39,236 nucleotides of DNA from Nitrososphaerota archaeon. GTDB taxonomy: Archaea; Thermoproteota; Nitrososphaeria; Nitrososphaerales; Gagatemarchaeaceae. Under the pieces are notes generated by a model, which saw nothing but the letters and a program-made list of their open reading frames with translations, ran no database searches and was not told the origin of the DNA. Shown piece after piece: positions 7,047 through 14,371 of the stretch; position 1 is the first letter of the stretch; every line of letters starts with the position of its first letter. Position numbers and translations under genes: made by a program. The stretch spans positions 1 to 39,236 of the forward strand of contig JAPCJI010000011.1 in NCBI GenBank assembly GCA_027887005.1, written 5' to 3'.

Positions 7047-8288
7047 TCAGCGAAGCGACCCCTTCCAGAAATCCGGGACCCTGCTGGGGTAGACCACTTC
7101 CTTCGCGCCGAGGAACCCGCCAAGGTCTTCAATGGCCCTCGCGACCTCGTCAGCGGCCTGCCTGTCGTGGGGAGCCCCCTTCTCAGCGTGAACAGCGTTG
7201 ACGACCAGCCTCTTCCCTCTTCTGTCCATGACAGGGTCGACTCTGCCGATCAACCGGTCCCCCTGCAGGATTGGGAGGACGTAGTAGCCGTGGGTCCGCT
7301 TGTGCTTGGGGGTGTAGATCCCTATCCTGTAGTGGAATCCAAAAAGTGCGTCCGTCCTGTCTCTGTCGCAGATCAGGTTGTCGAAGGGAGAAAGCAACGT
7401 CGTCCTCGGCCTCCAGCGTCCTGACTCGATGCGGTCGAGCAGCTTCAGGTCGTCCGAATGCACGTAGTACTGCTCCTTCTCCCCTTCCACCTGGACCCGC
7501 TCGACCTTCGATTCATCCTCCAGACGTTGGAGGGTCCCGACTAGGTTCGGGTATCTCCCCCGAAGGAAGTGGAACCTGATATTGGCCTTGGTCGCCATAC
7601 CGAGTGCCTTGATTGCCCTCTGGACGGCGTGATGCTCTACCTCCTCTTCGGTCAGGTCTCCTTTCTCTGTCCAGGCAGGGAGGAACTCCTCCGTAAGCCC
7701 CCAGACCTTCTGTATCCCCTGCCGCCCGACGACCATGATATCGCCCCGGAAGAAGAGATATGTGAGCATCCGGGAAACGTCGCTCGAAGAACTCCACCCC
7801 ATGGTATGCTTGTTCATGCGGGGTTTTTCGAACTGTCTCGAAAGGCGCGGCCCCCTTTTCAGTTCGTCCAGGATGTACTGCTTCACCTTGGCGTTCTCCC
7901 TTACCCATTCCTTGACTCTGGCCCCCCACAGCGGAGAGATCGGCGCGTCGTCCGGCCAGTTCTTCATCATCGGATAATACAGCGGGTAGTCTTCGGTGAG
8001 GACGATCGAGGCTCTGTGCGCCCAAAACTCGAAGAGCTTCTTTTCCTTCCAGAGGAGCTTGTCCAACTCCGAAAGGGCATAGCTCCCCAGCCGGCTCCAT
8101 AGCACAGTCTGGTGACTCGGAGCGACCGCGCTGATCGGGTCGAGCTGTAGGCATCCGATGTCCCGGATCACTTGGAGAATCCGCGCTGCGTCATGCTTCG
8201 TCCTGGATTCGTCCGCAAGATGCTGCTTGACTATGGAAAGCCTTCTCGCAGACTCGCGCGAAGTGACGATTCCGGCCCTAGGGGACAA
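7047..8288 (-). CDS. YcaQ/AlkX-family DNA glycosylase (winged-helix, HTH_42)
   Basis: 413 aa, matching the family of DNA glycosylases that unhook interstrand crosslinks and remove bulky alkylated bases. Near the N-terminus it carries the family's Q-hydrophobic-D catalytic motif as QLD (48-50) in CLQLDPISAVAPSHQTVL. Further family features are FEFWAHRASIVL, a winged-helix repeat region, and a late LLSPFDNLICDRDR segment. It lies upstream of fumC on the same strand with a 52-bp gap and is preceded by the Fe-S carrier gene. No signal peptide or membrane segment. Substrate range cannot be read from the sequence. Confidence 0.85.
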   Translation of the reverse strand: MSPRAGIVTSRESARRLSIVKQHLADESRTKHDAARILQVIRDIGCLQLDPISAVAPSHQTVLWSRLGSYALSELDKLLWKEKKLFEFWAHRASIVLTEDYPLYYPMMKNWPDDAPISPLWGARVKEWVRENAKVKQYILDELKRGPRLSRQFEKPRMNKHTMGWSSSSDVSRMLTYLFFRGDIMVVGRQGIQKVWGLTEEFLPAWTEKGDLTEEEVEHHAVQRAIKALGMATKANIRFHFLRGRYPNLVGTLQRLEDESKVERVQVEGEKEQYYVHSDDLKLLDRIESGRWRPRTTLLSPFDNLICDRDRTDALFGFHYRIGIYTPKHKRTHGYYVLPILQGDRLIGRVDPVMDRRGKRLVVNAVHAEKGAPHDRQAADEVARAIEDLGGFLGAKEVVYPSRVPDFWKGSLR

Positions 8289-8345
8289 ACGGTGCGGGGT
8301 GTCGGCCAGCTGAAATAATCGTTGCGAAGCTGAAGGGATTGGAGC

Positions 8346-8705
8346 CTAGTGGCCGCCGTGGTTGCCGCCGCAGCCGCACTCTTCCGCGTGGACGTTGGGG
8401 TTCTCGATCTTGAAGCCAGTCCTCTGAAGGCCTTCTACGAAGTCAATCTTGGACCCCCTGATCAGCTCTTCGTCTGCCTTCCCCACAACGACCTTGAATC
8501 CGCCGACCTTCTCGAAGACGTCGGTTTCAGCGGGCTTCTCTTCCAGGCTGAGAGCGTACCTGTATCCGCCGCTGCAGGCGCAGCCGCCACCCTGGTAGAC
8601 CTCGATCCTCAGATACGAGTCTGAAGCCTTCTCCGCCTCAAGGACCTTGCTCAACCGCTCCTCCGCAATGGACGTGAAGTTCACCAAAGGCTGCATTTTT
8701 TGCAT
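8346..8705 (-). CDS. A-type iron-sulfur cluster carrier (HesB/IscA/ErpA family)
   Basis: 119 aa, carrying and delivering Fe-S clusters to apoproteins. The three family cysteine sites are visible: the first within GGGCACSGGY (Cys42 and Cys44) and the C-terminal ECGCGG pair (Cys110 and Cys112). An extra Cys in the first motif and a His-rich tail (NHGGH) are unusual. Clients in this window would include the radical-SAM AmrS. Start is ATG 8705, with ATG 8696 as an alternative. A TATA-like element (8731-8740) lies about 30 bp upstream. Confidence 0.92.
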   Translation of the reverse strand: MQKMQPLVNFTSIAEERLSKVLEAEKASDSYLRIEVYQGGGCACSGGYRYALSLEEKPAETDVFEKVGGFKVVVGKADEELIRGSKIDFVEGLQRTGFKIENPNVHAEECGCGGNHGGH

Positions 8706-8971
8706 TCTTTTCTCATCTGCCCCCTCTTTCTATTTAATACTTTCTTAGACTGATACTGCACAACGAATGTTGGGTTTCCACCCTCTTATCTGCATTCATG
8801 GCCCGCCAGGCCGTGACCCGACCGTTAACACCAAGAACCAGAACCCTCCAAGTTACCAGAACCCTTAGACTGCGTCTATGAGTCAGCCCTCGGGCGGATA
8901 GAATAGGGGAAACGAGCCCCTTAGACGCGACAAATGTTTTTGGCAGAGACACCAGAGATTGCCAGAGGGCC
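8706..8971. promoter_or_regulatory. 266-bp intergenic region with repeated short motifs
   Basis: Nothing convincingly coding. It contains the iscA-like promoter (TATTTAATAC, 8731-8740) and three copies of CTTAGAC (8744, 8864, 8920). It also has an 11-bp direct repeat ACCAGAACCCT at 8837-8847 and 8855-8865 (18-bp period), and a perfect inverted repeat TAGAC-TGC-GTCTA at 8866-8878. These could be operator sites for the two divergent genes or part of an untranslated RNA. Confidence 0.4.
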
Positions 8972-9139
8972 TTGACCGAGTATCGTTATTGCGAGAAGTG
9001 CATGATACGCACCGAACACGAGGCGATAGTCGACACCAGGGACTACAACCCGAGGGGACGGGGTCTGTACAAGTGCAAGAGGTGCGGGAGGGTCAAATCG
9101 ATGCGCCATCTGCGGCCTAGCTCCGAAATAGGCTACTGA
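8972..9139 (+). CDS. Small zinc-ribbon protein, 55 aa
   Basis: A short gene starting at TTG 8972, preceded by GAGGG (8966-8969 region). Two CxxC pairs, Cys7/Cys10 (YCEKC) and Cys35/Cys38 (YKCKRCGR), are separated by a charged linker, giving a classic four-Cys zinc ribbon. The C-terminal tail is basic (KSMRHLRP), suggesting nucleic-acid or ribosome binding. No named family recognised. High third-position GC and conserved spacing support a real gene. Confidence 0.75.
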   Translation: MTEYRYCEKCMIRTEHEAIVDTRDYNPRGRGLYKCKRCGRVKSMRHLRPSSEIGY

Positions 9140-9184
9140 TTTTCACAAGCCGACCCAGTTTTACCATGAACTTGCTAACACACG

Positions 9185-9192
9185 AATATATA
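9185..9192 (+). promoter_or_regulatory. TATA box of the permease-oxygenase operon
   Basis: AATATATA is centred about 27 bp upstream of TTG 9217, so transcription would begin at or next to the start codon (leaderless). This supports TTG 9217 over the internal ATG at 9232. Confidence 0.65.
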
Positions 9193-9216
9193 CACTGGAT
9201 TTTTTAGCAGTATCAC

Positions 9217-10836
9217 TTGCCTGATTCTGACATGCCCGAGAAGAAGGCGCCTGCGGCTTTCGTAAGGGAGAGCACAGGTCTGGTAAAGAATGTCTCCTTC
9301 ATCGACACCATCTCGCTCAACCTCAGCAACATGTCGATTGGGCCGCTGCTGACGACCATAGCCGGCTCTACAGTCGCCACGCTCTTCATCGTCCCGACGG
9401 TTACCGGACTTAACCTCGTCGCGGCCTCGATTATTGCCTTCATCCTCTCGATTCCCCAGGTGATTGTTTACACGATGATGTCCCGGCGCTTCCCAAGAAC
9501 CGGCGGAGATTACGTCTGGATCTCCAGGACCTTCGGCGGGTTCTTCGGCAGCACGATGTCATTCTTTGGATATACTATGGAGACGCTCGCGTTCCTCGCC
9601 CTTGTCGCGGTGTTGACCGATTTCGCAATCGGAAGCGTCGGGCTGACCATGGCTTTCTCCTACTACGGCTACACGGGGACGGGTGCGCTCCCGATATTCA
9701 ACTGGTTCAGCCTCTTTTCAGACCCGACTACGCAGTTCCTGGTCGGGGCGATACCCTTCGCCGGCGTCATCCTCCTGAACATCTGGAAGCCGAAGGCAGG
9801 GTACAGGCTCGTGTCTGCCCTGACGATCTTCGGGGTGTTCGCCCTCCTGCTGGCCATCGGGACTCTCCTTTGGGCAGGCCAAGCTGGCGTGCAGAACTAC
9901 ATCAACGGCAATGCCCCGTTCTTGCAGTACGGCGGGGCTAACTCGACCTATCAGGCGTTGGCGAGCTCCTACAAGCCGTCCAGCCTCCCGTTCGACATCA
10001 ACTTCTCGAACGTTCTCTACATCATGCCTGTGATGTTCGCCTTCGTCTATCCCTGGCTCAACGCTGCCCCGGCGGTTGCGGGTGAGATCAAGGGCCAGAG
10101 AGCACTGAAGTGGAACGTCCCGATTTCAGCGATAACCGCTTTCGGTCTGCTGACCTTGGCGCTGGGCGTCCTCTACTACGTGGCGGGAATGCCCTTCGTG
10201 AACGCGGCCTTCAGTAGCCATGCATGGAGCGTCGCTGGGTTGAACTTCTTCACCCTCGCCATGGCAGTGTCTGGGAACGTCTATGTCGCTTGGATAATCG
10301 GCCTGGGGCTAATCCTGATGCAGTTCGGCACCATCGCCTACGGAGTCATAGTCTTCTCGAGATACCTGCTGGCGCAGTCATTCGACAGGTTCCTCCCGTC
10401 TAAGCTCTCCTACGTCAGCCCAAGGTTCGGCTCTCCCATCGTCGCGATGCTGGTCGACCTGGTGATCGCCGTCGGACTCATCGCCCTCGCGACCTACTTC
10501 TACGGGAGCTTCTCGGCACTCTTCAGCGCGATCCTAGCCTCGATGATCTACTTCGTATTCATCGGGCTGGCCGCCGCAACCCACGCCTTCAGGAATGAGA
10601 AGGGGGGCGCGAGGGTACTCCTCGGCACGGCTGGGATACTCAGCGCTGGCGTCTTCGCGTTCATCTCCTACCAGTACCTCACCAGTCCCACCTTCGCCAT
10701 CTTCAACTGGATCAACGAATCATACCTCATAATCACGCTGATTGGCGGCGCGGTGATCTACCTCGCCTCGTGGCAGTATCACAAGAGAAAGGGAATCGAC
10801 ATTTCCCTCAACTACAAGGAACTTCCGCCCGAGTAA
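9217..10836 (+). CDS. APC-superfamily amino acid/amine permease
   Basis: 539 aa, almost entirely hydrophobic helices (about 12 membrane segments), with the amino acid-polyamine-organocation fold. The first segment region reads NLSNMSIGPLLTTIAGS, followed by RRFPRTGGDYVWISRTFGG, which matches the conserved APC stretch after TM2 (P.xGGxYxW.SR). The C-terminal tail is short and charged (NYKELPPE). It imports an organic nitrogen compound by H+ or Na+ symport; the substrate is unknown. The stop is 12 bp before the Rieske oxygenase start, so the two are an operon and the permease may import that enzyme's substrate. Confidence 0.88.
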   Translation: MPDSDMPEKKAPAAFVRESTGLVKNVSFIDTISLNLSNMSIGPLLTTIAGSTVATLFIVPTVTGLNLVAASIIAFILSIPQVIVYTMMSRRFPRTGGDYVWISRTFGGFFGSTMSFFGYTMETLAFLALVAVLTDFAIGSVGLTMAFSYYGYTGTGALPIFNWFSLFSDPTTQFLVGAIPFAGVILLNIWKPKAGYRLVSALTIFGVFALLLAIGTLLWAGQAGVQNYINGNAPFLQYGGANSTYQALASSYKPSSLPFDINFSNVLYIMPVMFAFVYPWLNAAPAVAGEIKGQRALKWNVPISAITAFGLLTLALGVLYYVAGMPFVNAAFSSHAWSVAGLNFFTLAMAVSGNVYVAWIIGLGLILMQFGTIAYGVIVFSRYLLAQSFDRFLPSKLSYVSPRFGSPIVAMLVDLVIAVGLIALATYFYGSFSALFSAILASMIYFVFIGLAAATHAFRNEKGGARVLLGTAGILSAGVFAFISYQYLTSPTFAIFNWINESYLIITLIGGAVIYLASWQYHKRKGIDISLNYKELPPE

Positions 10837-10848
10837 GCCCTTCACGTT

Positions 10849-11817
10849 ATGCTACTGGATTCAGTGCTGCTGAACGAATGGCACGTGGTCGCACGCTCAT
10901 CGGACCTGGCCGAGGCTTCTCTGCTCGGTGCCAGGGTCCTCGAAGAGGAGCTCGTCCTCTGGAGGGTCAAGGGGAGGGCCAACGTCTGGCAGGACCTCTG
11001 CGTCCACCGGGGGACGCGGCTCACCCTGGGGGCCATCGAGAACGACAGGCTCGTCTGCGGCTACCACGGCTGGACCTACAACGCCGACGGCGAATGTGTG
11101 AGGTTTCCTGCCCATCCTGAGCAGACTCCTCCACCCACTGCCAAGGTCAGGACGTACCAGACGGAAGAGAAGTACGGTCTGGTCTGGGCCTGTCTGGGTG
11201 AAAGCCCCGGGAAGATTCCCGCGTTCCCAGAGTGGGACGACCCATCCTATCGGAAGATCTTCTGCGGCCCCTACCGCTACAGGGCGAGTGGGCCCCGGGC
11301 GGTCGAGAATTTCCTCGACGTCGCCCACCTCCCCTTCCTGCATGCTGGCTACCTGGGCGAGAAATCTCATGCCGAAATCCAGGACTATCAGGTGGACGTG
11401 ACGGACGGGGGCATCGAGGCCCGGGACGTCCTCATCTGGCAGCCCGACCCCGACGGCACTGGAATCGGCAAGAACGTCAACTACACCTACAGGGTCCTGC
11501 GCCCCCTGACCATGTCGCTCTCCAAGAAGACGGAGGAAGGGGTCTTCTCGATCTTCGCGACCGTCACCCCAGTCAGCGAGTCCGAGTCTGTCGCCTGGTT
11601 CTGGCTCGCGCTGAATTACTCTCACGAGATGCCCGAGGAGGAGCTGAGGGCCTTCCAGGACAAGATAACAGACCAGGACATACCCGTGGTTGAGTCCCAG
11701 AGGCCCGAGAAGCTCCCACTCGACCTTCAAGCCGAGCTCCACCTCAGGTCCGACAGGATAGCCGTCGCTTACAGGAAGTGGCTGAGACAGTTGGGGCTGA
11801 CGTTCGGGACAGCCTGA
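10849..11817 (+). CDS. Rieske [2Fe-2S] non-heme iron oxygenase, alpha-subunit type
   Basis: 322 aa. The N-terminal Rieske domain has C51-x-H53 (LCVHRG) and C70-x2-H73 (VCGYHGW). The C-terminal catalytic domain has NFLDVAHLPFLH, giving bridging Asp157 and iron ligands His160 and His165. This layout matches oxygenases of the vanillate O-demethylase/PaO/choline-type group, which demethylate or hydroxylate aromatic or amine substrates using O2. No reductase partner is adjacent, so electrons must come from elsewhere. Co-transcribed with the upstream permease (12-bp gap). An oxygenase of this kind implies access to oxygen. Exact substrate cannot be assigned. Confidence 0.9.
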   Translation: MLLDSVLLNEWHVVARSSDLAEASLLGARVLEEELVLWRVKGRANVWQDLCVHRGTRLTLGAIENDRLVCGYHGWTYNADGECVRFPAHPEQTPPPTAKVRTYQTEEKYGLVWACLGESPGKIPAFPEWDDPSYRKIFCGPYRYRASGPRAVENFLDVAHLPFLHAGYLGEKSHAEIQDYQVDVTDGGIEARDVLIWQPDPDGTGIGKNVNYTYRVLRPLTMSLSKKTEEGVFSIFATVTPVSESESVAWFWLALNYSHEMPEEELRAFQDKITDQDIPVVESQRPEKLPLDLQAELHLRSDRIAVAYRKWLRQLGLTFGTA

Positions 11818-11837
11818 AGGCTACAAAGGAAAGCGGT

Positions 11838-12029
11838 CAGACCTTCTCCTTCATCGCCAACGTTACCGGGTCCTTCAGTATATACTGCGACATCTTCTGC
11901 CCGATTCACTGGGCGATGCAGAGCAGAGCCCTCTTGGCTAGTCGATTGTGGGCGAAGTCGTCCAAACCACAAATGTAGGAGATTCTGACATGATTCTGAA
12001 GTAGCCTTATAGAGAAAATCTTCAGTCAT
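11838..12029 (-). pseudogene. Possible decayed ORF upstream of the cupredoxin gene
   Basis: On the minus strand, one frame reads like protein-coding sequence (GLDDFAHNRLAKRALLCIAQ, a TGA, then IGQKMSQYILKDPVTLAMK and a stop at 11838-11840). A possible N-terminus lies in another frame (MTEDFLYKATSESC from 12029), so a frameshift plus a nonsense codon would be needed. It may be a relic of a divergent regulator gene mirroring the arrangement at 16888-17313, or chance. No product is claimed. Confidence 0.3.
11981..12017 (+). promoter_or_regulatory. Operator/promoter block of the cupredoxin gene
   Basis: Two direct repeats, GATTCTGACAT (11981-11991) and GATTCTGAA (11992-12000), lie exactly one 11-bp step apart. 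They are followed by GTAGCC and the TATA-like CTTATAGA (12005-12012), about 27 bp before GTG 12036. A nearly identical 37-bp block occurs at 17257-17293 (about 30 of 37 positions identical). The repeat lies where an archaeal activator, or a repressor competing with TFB, would bind. Confidence 0.65.
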
Positions 12030-12035
12030 TCATCC

Positions 12036-12449
12036 GTGCAAACAGCCCGACCGACGAAAGGAGGGAGAGGCAGAACCATAGCCATCATCGGCGTCGTGAT
12101 TATCATCGCGGTTGCAGCGGGAGCATATTACTTCTTCACTTCTCGCCCACGGACTGTACCAGTGACCATCCCGAACGGAATAAGCTCCAACCAGACCCTC
12201 AACTTTACCCCGAAGGCTATCACCGTCGTGGTCGGAGTGAACAACACGATCCAATGGACAAACCAAGATTCTGCAGCACACACCGTCACCTCCACCTCGA
12301 TCCCATCAGGGGCAAGTTCCTTTGATTCAGGCAACCTGAACGCCGGCGCAACCTTCACGGTCACCCTGACCACCCCCGGGACCTACCATTACCTTTGCTC
12401 CATCCACCCCGCGTGGATGATAGCGACAATAATCGTAAAGTCTGGCTAG
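12036..12449 (+). CDS. Membrane-anchored cupredoxin (type 1 blue copper protein)
   Basis: 137 aa from GTG, apparently leaderless. A single N-terminal membrane segment (about residues 13-34) is followed by an extracytoplasmic beta-barrel domain. Type 1 copper ligands are visible: His82 in SAAHTVTS, then Cys121, His124 and Met128 in YLCSIHPAWM, spaced as in plastocyanin/amicyanin-like proteins. It probably shuttles electrons at the outer face of the membrane; such cupredoxins are abundant in Nitrososphaeria. The 3' end overlaps the convergent membrane protein gene by 4 bp. Expression likely depends on the upstream tandem-repeat operator. Confidence 0.92.
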   Translation: MQTARPTKGGRGRTIAIIGVVIIIAVAAGAYYFFTSRPRTVPVTIPNGISSNQTLNFTPKAITVVVGVNNTIQWTNQDSAAHTVTSTSIPSGASSFDSGNLNAGATFTVTLTTPGTYHYLCSIHPAWMIATIIVKSG

Positions 12450-13321
12450 ACCTGAGCGGCAGACCTACGGGTTTCATCCAGTACGACGCACCCTTCTCTG
12501 AACACTCTCCCGAGACTTCGTGAAATCAGATAGGGTGTGGCCAGGAGGACCGGAAGGCTGAGGAGTATGAAGACCGGCTGGTAATACGCCAGGAGAACGG
12601 CAAATGAGACGGCCCCTCCGCCGCCCAGCACATTGGCGAAGAACAGTCCGGCACAGGTAGGGCAGCCAGTGAAGAGGCCTACCATGGCCCCCAACCCTCC
12701 CACCCAACCTCTCCCAACTCCTTTGGCTCGGCTGTCGAAGGCGAACGCCACCAGCGCGAAGTTCAGGCCAACCAGGGTCGAGGTCGCCAGAAGGAGCAGT
12801 ACGGTCAGTGGTATCAAAAGGAGTCCGAGGTGGTTGACCACGTAGACAGTGACCACAGGCGAATAGAGTGGAGCTCCGCAGCAGGCAGTGACGACGGCCG
12901 AAGGCAAGCTGGCACCGTAGGCCTGTCCGAAGTCAACTCCGGGCTGATAGACAATCATACTGGTAATCGCCGCATAGAAAAGTCCGTAAAGAACTGCCGC
13001 AGCTACGAAGTAACGCCGGTACTTCTTGACTGACAGGACGTGGGGTATCAACCACGCAGGCGACAACGGGGTGACTCCTCTGGCCACAGTCGTCCTCTGT
13101 CTGCTCGCCACTTCCTCTCGCAGGCCGAGGAACACCATCGCTACGCCTACCAGCAGAACCACCAGGTAGGTTTCGGCCACCAGAGTGAAGAACGCTGCCC
13201 GCTGAGGCGTTACGAATGCCATGAACCCTTCCTCGTTGACATAGATGAAGGTCGACGCCGCGGCCACAGCCACACCAATCAGAATCACAATGGGAACCGC
13301 CTGCCAGAAACGACCGCTCAT
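12446..13321 (-). CDS. Polytopic membrane protein with ACCGAP and GCPTCAG motifs
   Basis: 291 aa with about 6-7 predicted membrane helices. I do not recognise a named family. Two cysteine motifs stand out in mid-membrane context: TACCGAPLYS near residue 146, and FTGCPTCAGLFFANVLGGGGA near residue 219, a CxxC flanked by glycines. Paired cysteines could bind copper or haem iron or do disulfide chemistry. Its position tail-to-tail with a cupredoxin makes a role in copper handling or respiratory-complex assembly plausible but unproven. GATTCTCAGATTCAG on the minus strand (13322-13336) directly precedes the ATG and recalls the cupredoxin operator. Confidence 0.8.
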   Translation of the reverse strand: MSGRFWQAVPIVILIGVAVAAASTFIYVNEEGFMAFVTPQRAAFFTLVAETYLVVLLVGVAMVFLGLREEVASRQRTTVARGVTPLSPAWLIPHVLSVKKYRRYFVAAAVLYGLFYAAITSMIVYQPGVDFGQAYGASLPSAVVTACCGAPLYSPVVTVYVVNHLGLLLIPLTVLLLLATSTLVGLNFALVAFAFDSRAKGVGRGWVGGLGAMVGLFTGCPTCAGLFFANVLGGGGAVSFAVLLAYYQPVFILLSLPVLLATPYLISRSLGRVFREGCVVLDETRRSAAQV

Positions 13322-13405
13322 CTGAATCTGAGAATCACGCGGCCGGTTCGTTCGTTAAAGGTTTCTGGGCAACGCTAACATTGCGCCGCTTATTGGCCAC
13401 TGCCG

Positions 13406-13993
13406 ATGGAGTTCGAGGAGACGGTCCGCAAGAGGAGGATGGTCAGGCACTTTTCCGGTCGGCCAGTTCCCGAAGCAGCCGTCAAGCGCATAATGGAGCT
13501 CGCCCAGCACGCACCGAGCGCAGGCTTCAGCCAGGGAAGCGCCTACGTGGTGGTTACTCAGAAAGCCCTGAAGAAGAAGGTCGCCCGACTCCAGGGCGAG
13601 GTCGGATACACGAAGGGTGGTTTCCACCAGTGGATCTCAGAGGCACCAGTCGACATCGTCGCCTGCGTCAGCGAGAAGCTGTACCACGACAGATACAACG
13701 AACCCGACAAACTACAGAACGGCAAGGAGATTGACTGGCCGACTCCCTACTGGTTCTTCGACATCGGCGCCGGGTGCATGACCATCCTCCTCGCAGCGGT
13801 CGACTCGGGACTTGCTGCAGCCTTTTCCGGCGTGTTCGATCCGGCGGCAATGAGAAAGCTCCTGGGAATCCCCCGTCACTTCCATCCAGTCGGCGTAATT
13901 TCCATTGGCCACCCAGCCAAGGACAAGAGGTCTCCGTCCCTGAAAAGGGGAAGGCGGCCCTCCAATCAGGTGGTTCACTACGGGAAATGGTGA
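13406..13993 (+). CDS. Nitroreductase-family FMN-dependent oxidoreductase
   Basis: 195 aa. The FMN-binding N-terminus RKRRMVRHF, the APSAGFSQG loop, a mid-protein GCMTILLAAVDSGLAAAFSG helix and the C-terminal VGVISIGHPAK strand are all typical of the NfsB/BluB-like nitroreductase superfamily, which works as dimers with FMN and NAD(P)H. Natural substrates are unknown. The gene stands alone between a divergent membrane protein and a convergent tRNA gene. Cytosolic. Confidence 0.88.
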   Translation: MEFEETVRKRRMVRHFSGRPVPEAAVKRIMELAQHAPSAGFSQGSAYVVVTQKALKKKVARLQGEVGYTKGGFHQWISEAPVDIVACVSEKLYHDRYNEPDKLQNGKEIDWPTPYWFFDIGAGCMTILLAAVDSGLAAAFSGVFDPAAMRKLLGIPRHFHPVGVISIGHPAKDKRSPSLKRGRRPSNQVVHYGKW

Positions 13994-14060
13994 ATGCGAG
14001 CCCTGAGAGATTTGCCGAAGATTCTTGACCCGAACCAGGCAATCGGCCAATTTGTAAGGA

Positions 14061-14171
14061 AGCCGGCGGAGGGCTACCCGCCTGCCGAAGCAGGTTTCGA
14101 TCCCTCGACCCCACGCTTACGAGGCGTCTGAGCCCCCTGCGGTGTGCTCTACTAGGCTGAGCTACGCCGGC
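14061..14171 (-). tRNA. tRNA-Thr(CGT) with two non-canonical introns
   Basis: Acceptor GCCGGCG/CGCCGGC with discriminator T, D-stem GCTC/GAGC, anticodon loop CTCGTAA (anticodon CGT), variable loop GGGTC, T-stem GAGGG/CCCTC. The gene is 111 nt, about 37 nt too long. About 16 nt interrupt the 5' strand of the anticodon stem; removal restores CACGC/GCGTG. About 21 nt sit in the T-loop after ATCGAA, containing CCTGC-TTCG-GCAGG, a UUCG-capped hairpin. Removal gives a 74-nt tRNA with a 7-nt T-loop. Neither intron is at position 37/38. Confidence 0.85.
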
Positions 14172-14256
14172 TCAATCTCGACCCGAGCCGACTGGGCGTT
14201 AAATCCTTGCTCCTGCGGAAAGGGTTTTAGAATTGAGAAGAAAGGCCTCACTTTGC
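14172..14256. promoter_or_regulatory. Back-to-back tRNA promoters
   Basis: ATTTAACG on the minus strand (about 14188-14195) lies about 20-25 bp upstream of tRNA-Thr. TTTTAGAA on the plus strand (14225-14232) lies about 28 bp upstream of tRNA-Leu. Both fit archaeal TATA boxes. Confidence 0.5.
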
Positions 14257-14341
14257 GCGGGGGTCGCCCAGCATGGTCAACGGCGTGGGACTGAGGCTCC
14301 CATCCCTTAGGGGTTCGTGGGTCCAAATCCCACCCCCCGCA
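14257..14341 (+). tRNA. tRNA-Leu(GAG)
   Basis: 85 nt, class II with a long variable arm. Acceptor GCGGGGG/CCCCCGC with discriminator A, anticodon stem TGGGA/TCCCA, loop CTGAGGC (anticodon GAG), variable arm near TCCCTTAGGGG, T-loop TCCAAAT within GTGGG/CCCAC. No intron. Confidence 0.93.
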
Positions 14342-14371
14342 TTAATCTAGTCCGGCCCTGGCCGCACTGTC

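Noticed and set aside
6995-7132. Longer N-terminus for fumarase (to 7132)
   Set aside because: The residues do not resemble the family and overlap the 3' end of the glycosylase gene.
8734-8952. 72-aa minus-strand ORF between the Fe-S carrier and the zinc ribbon
   Set aside because: Composition is not protein-like and it lies over the repeat-rich intergenic region.
14074-14101. Hairpin as a terminator for the nitroreductase gene
   Set aside because: The stem is explained as a T-loop intron of tRNA-Thr and has no T-run.
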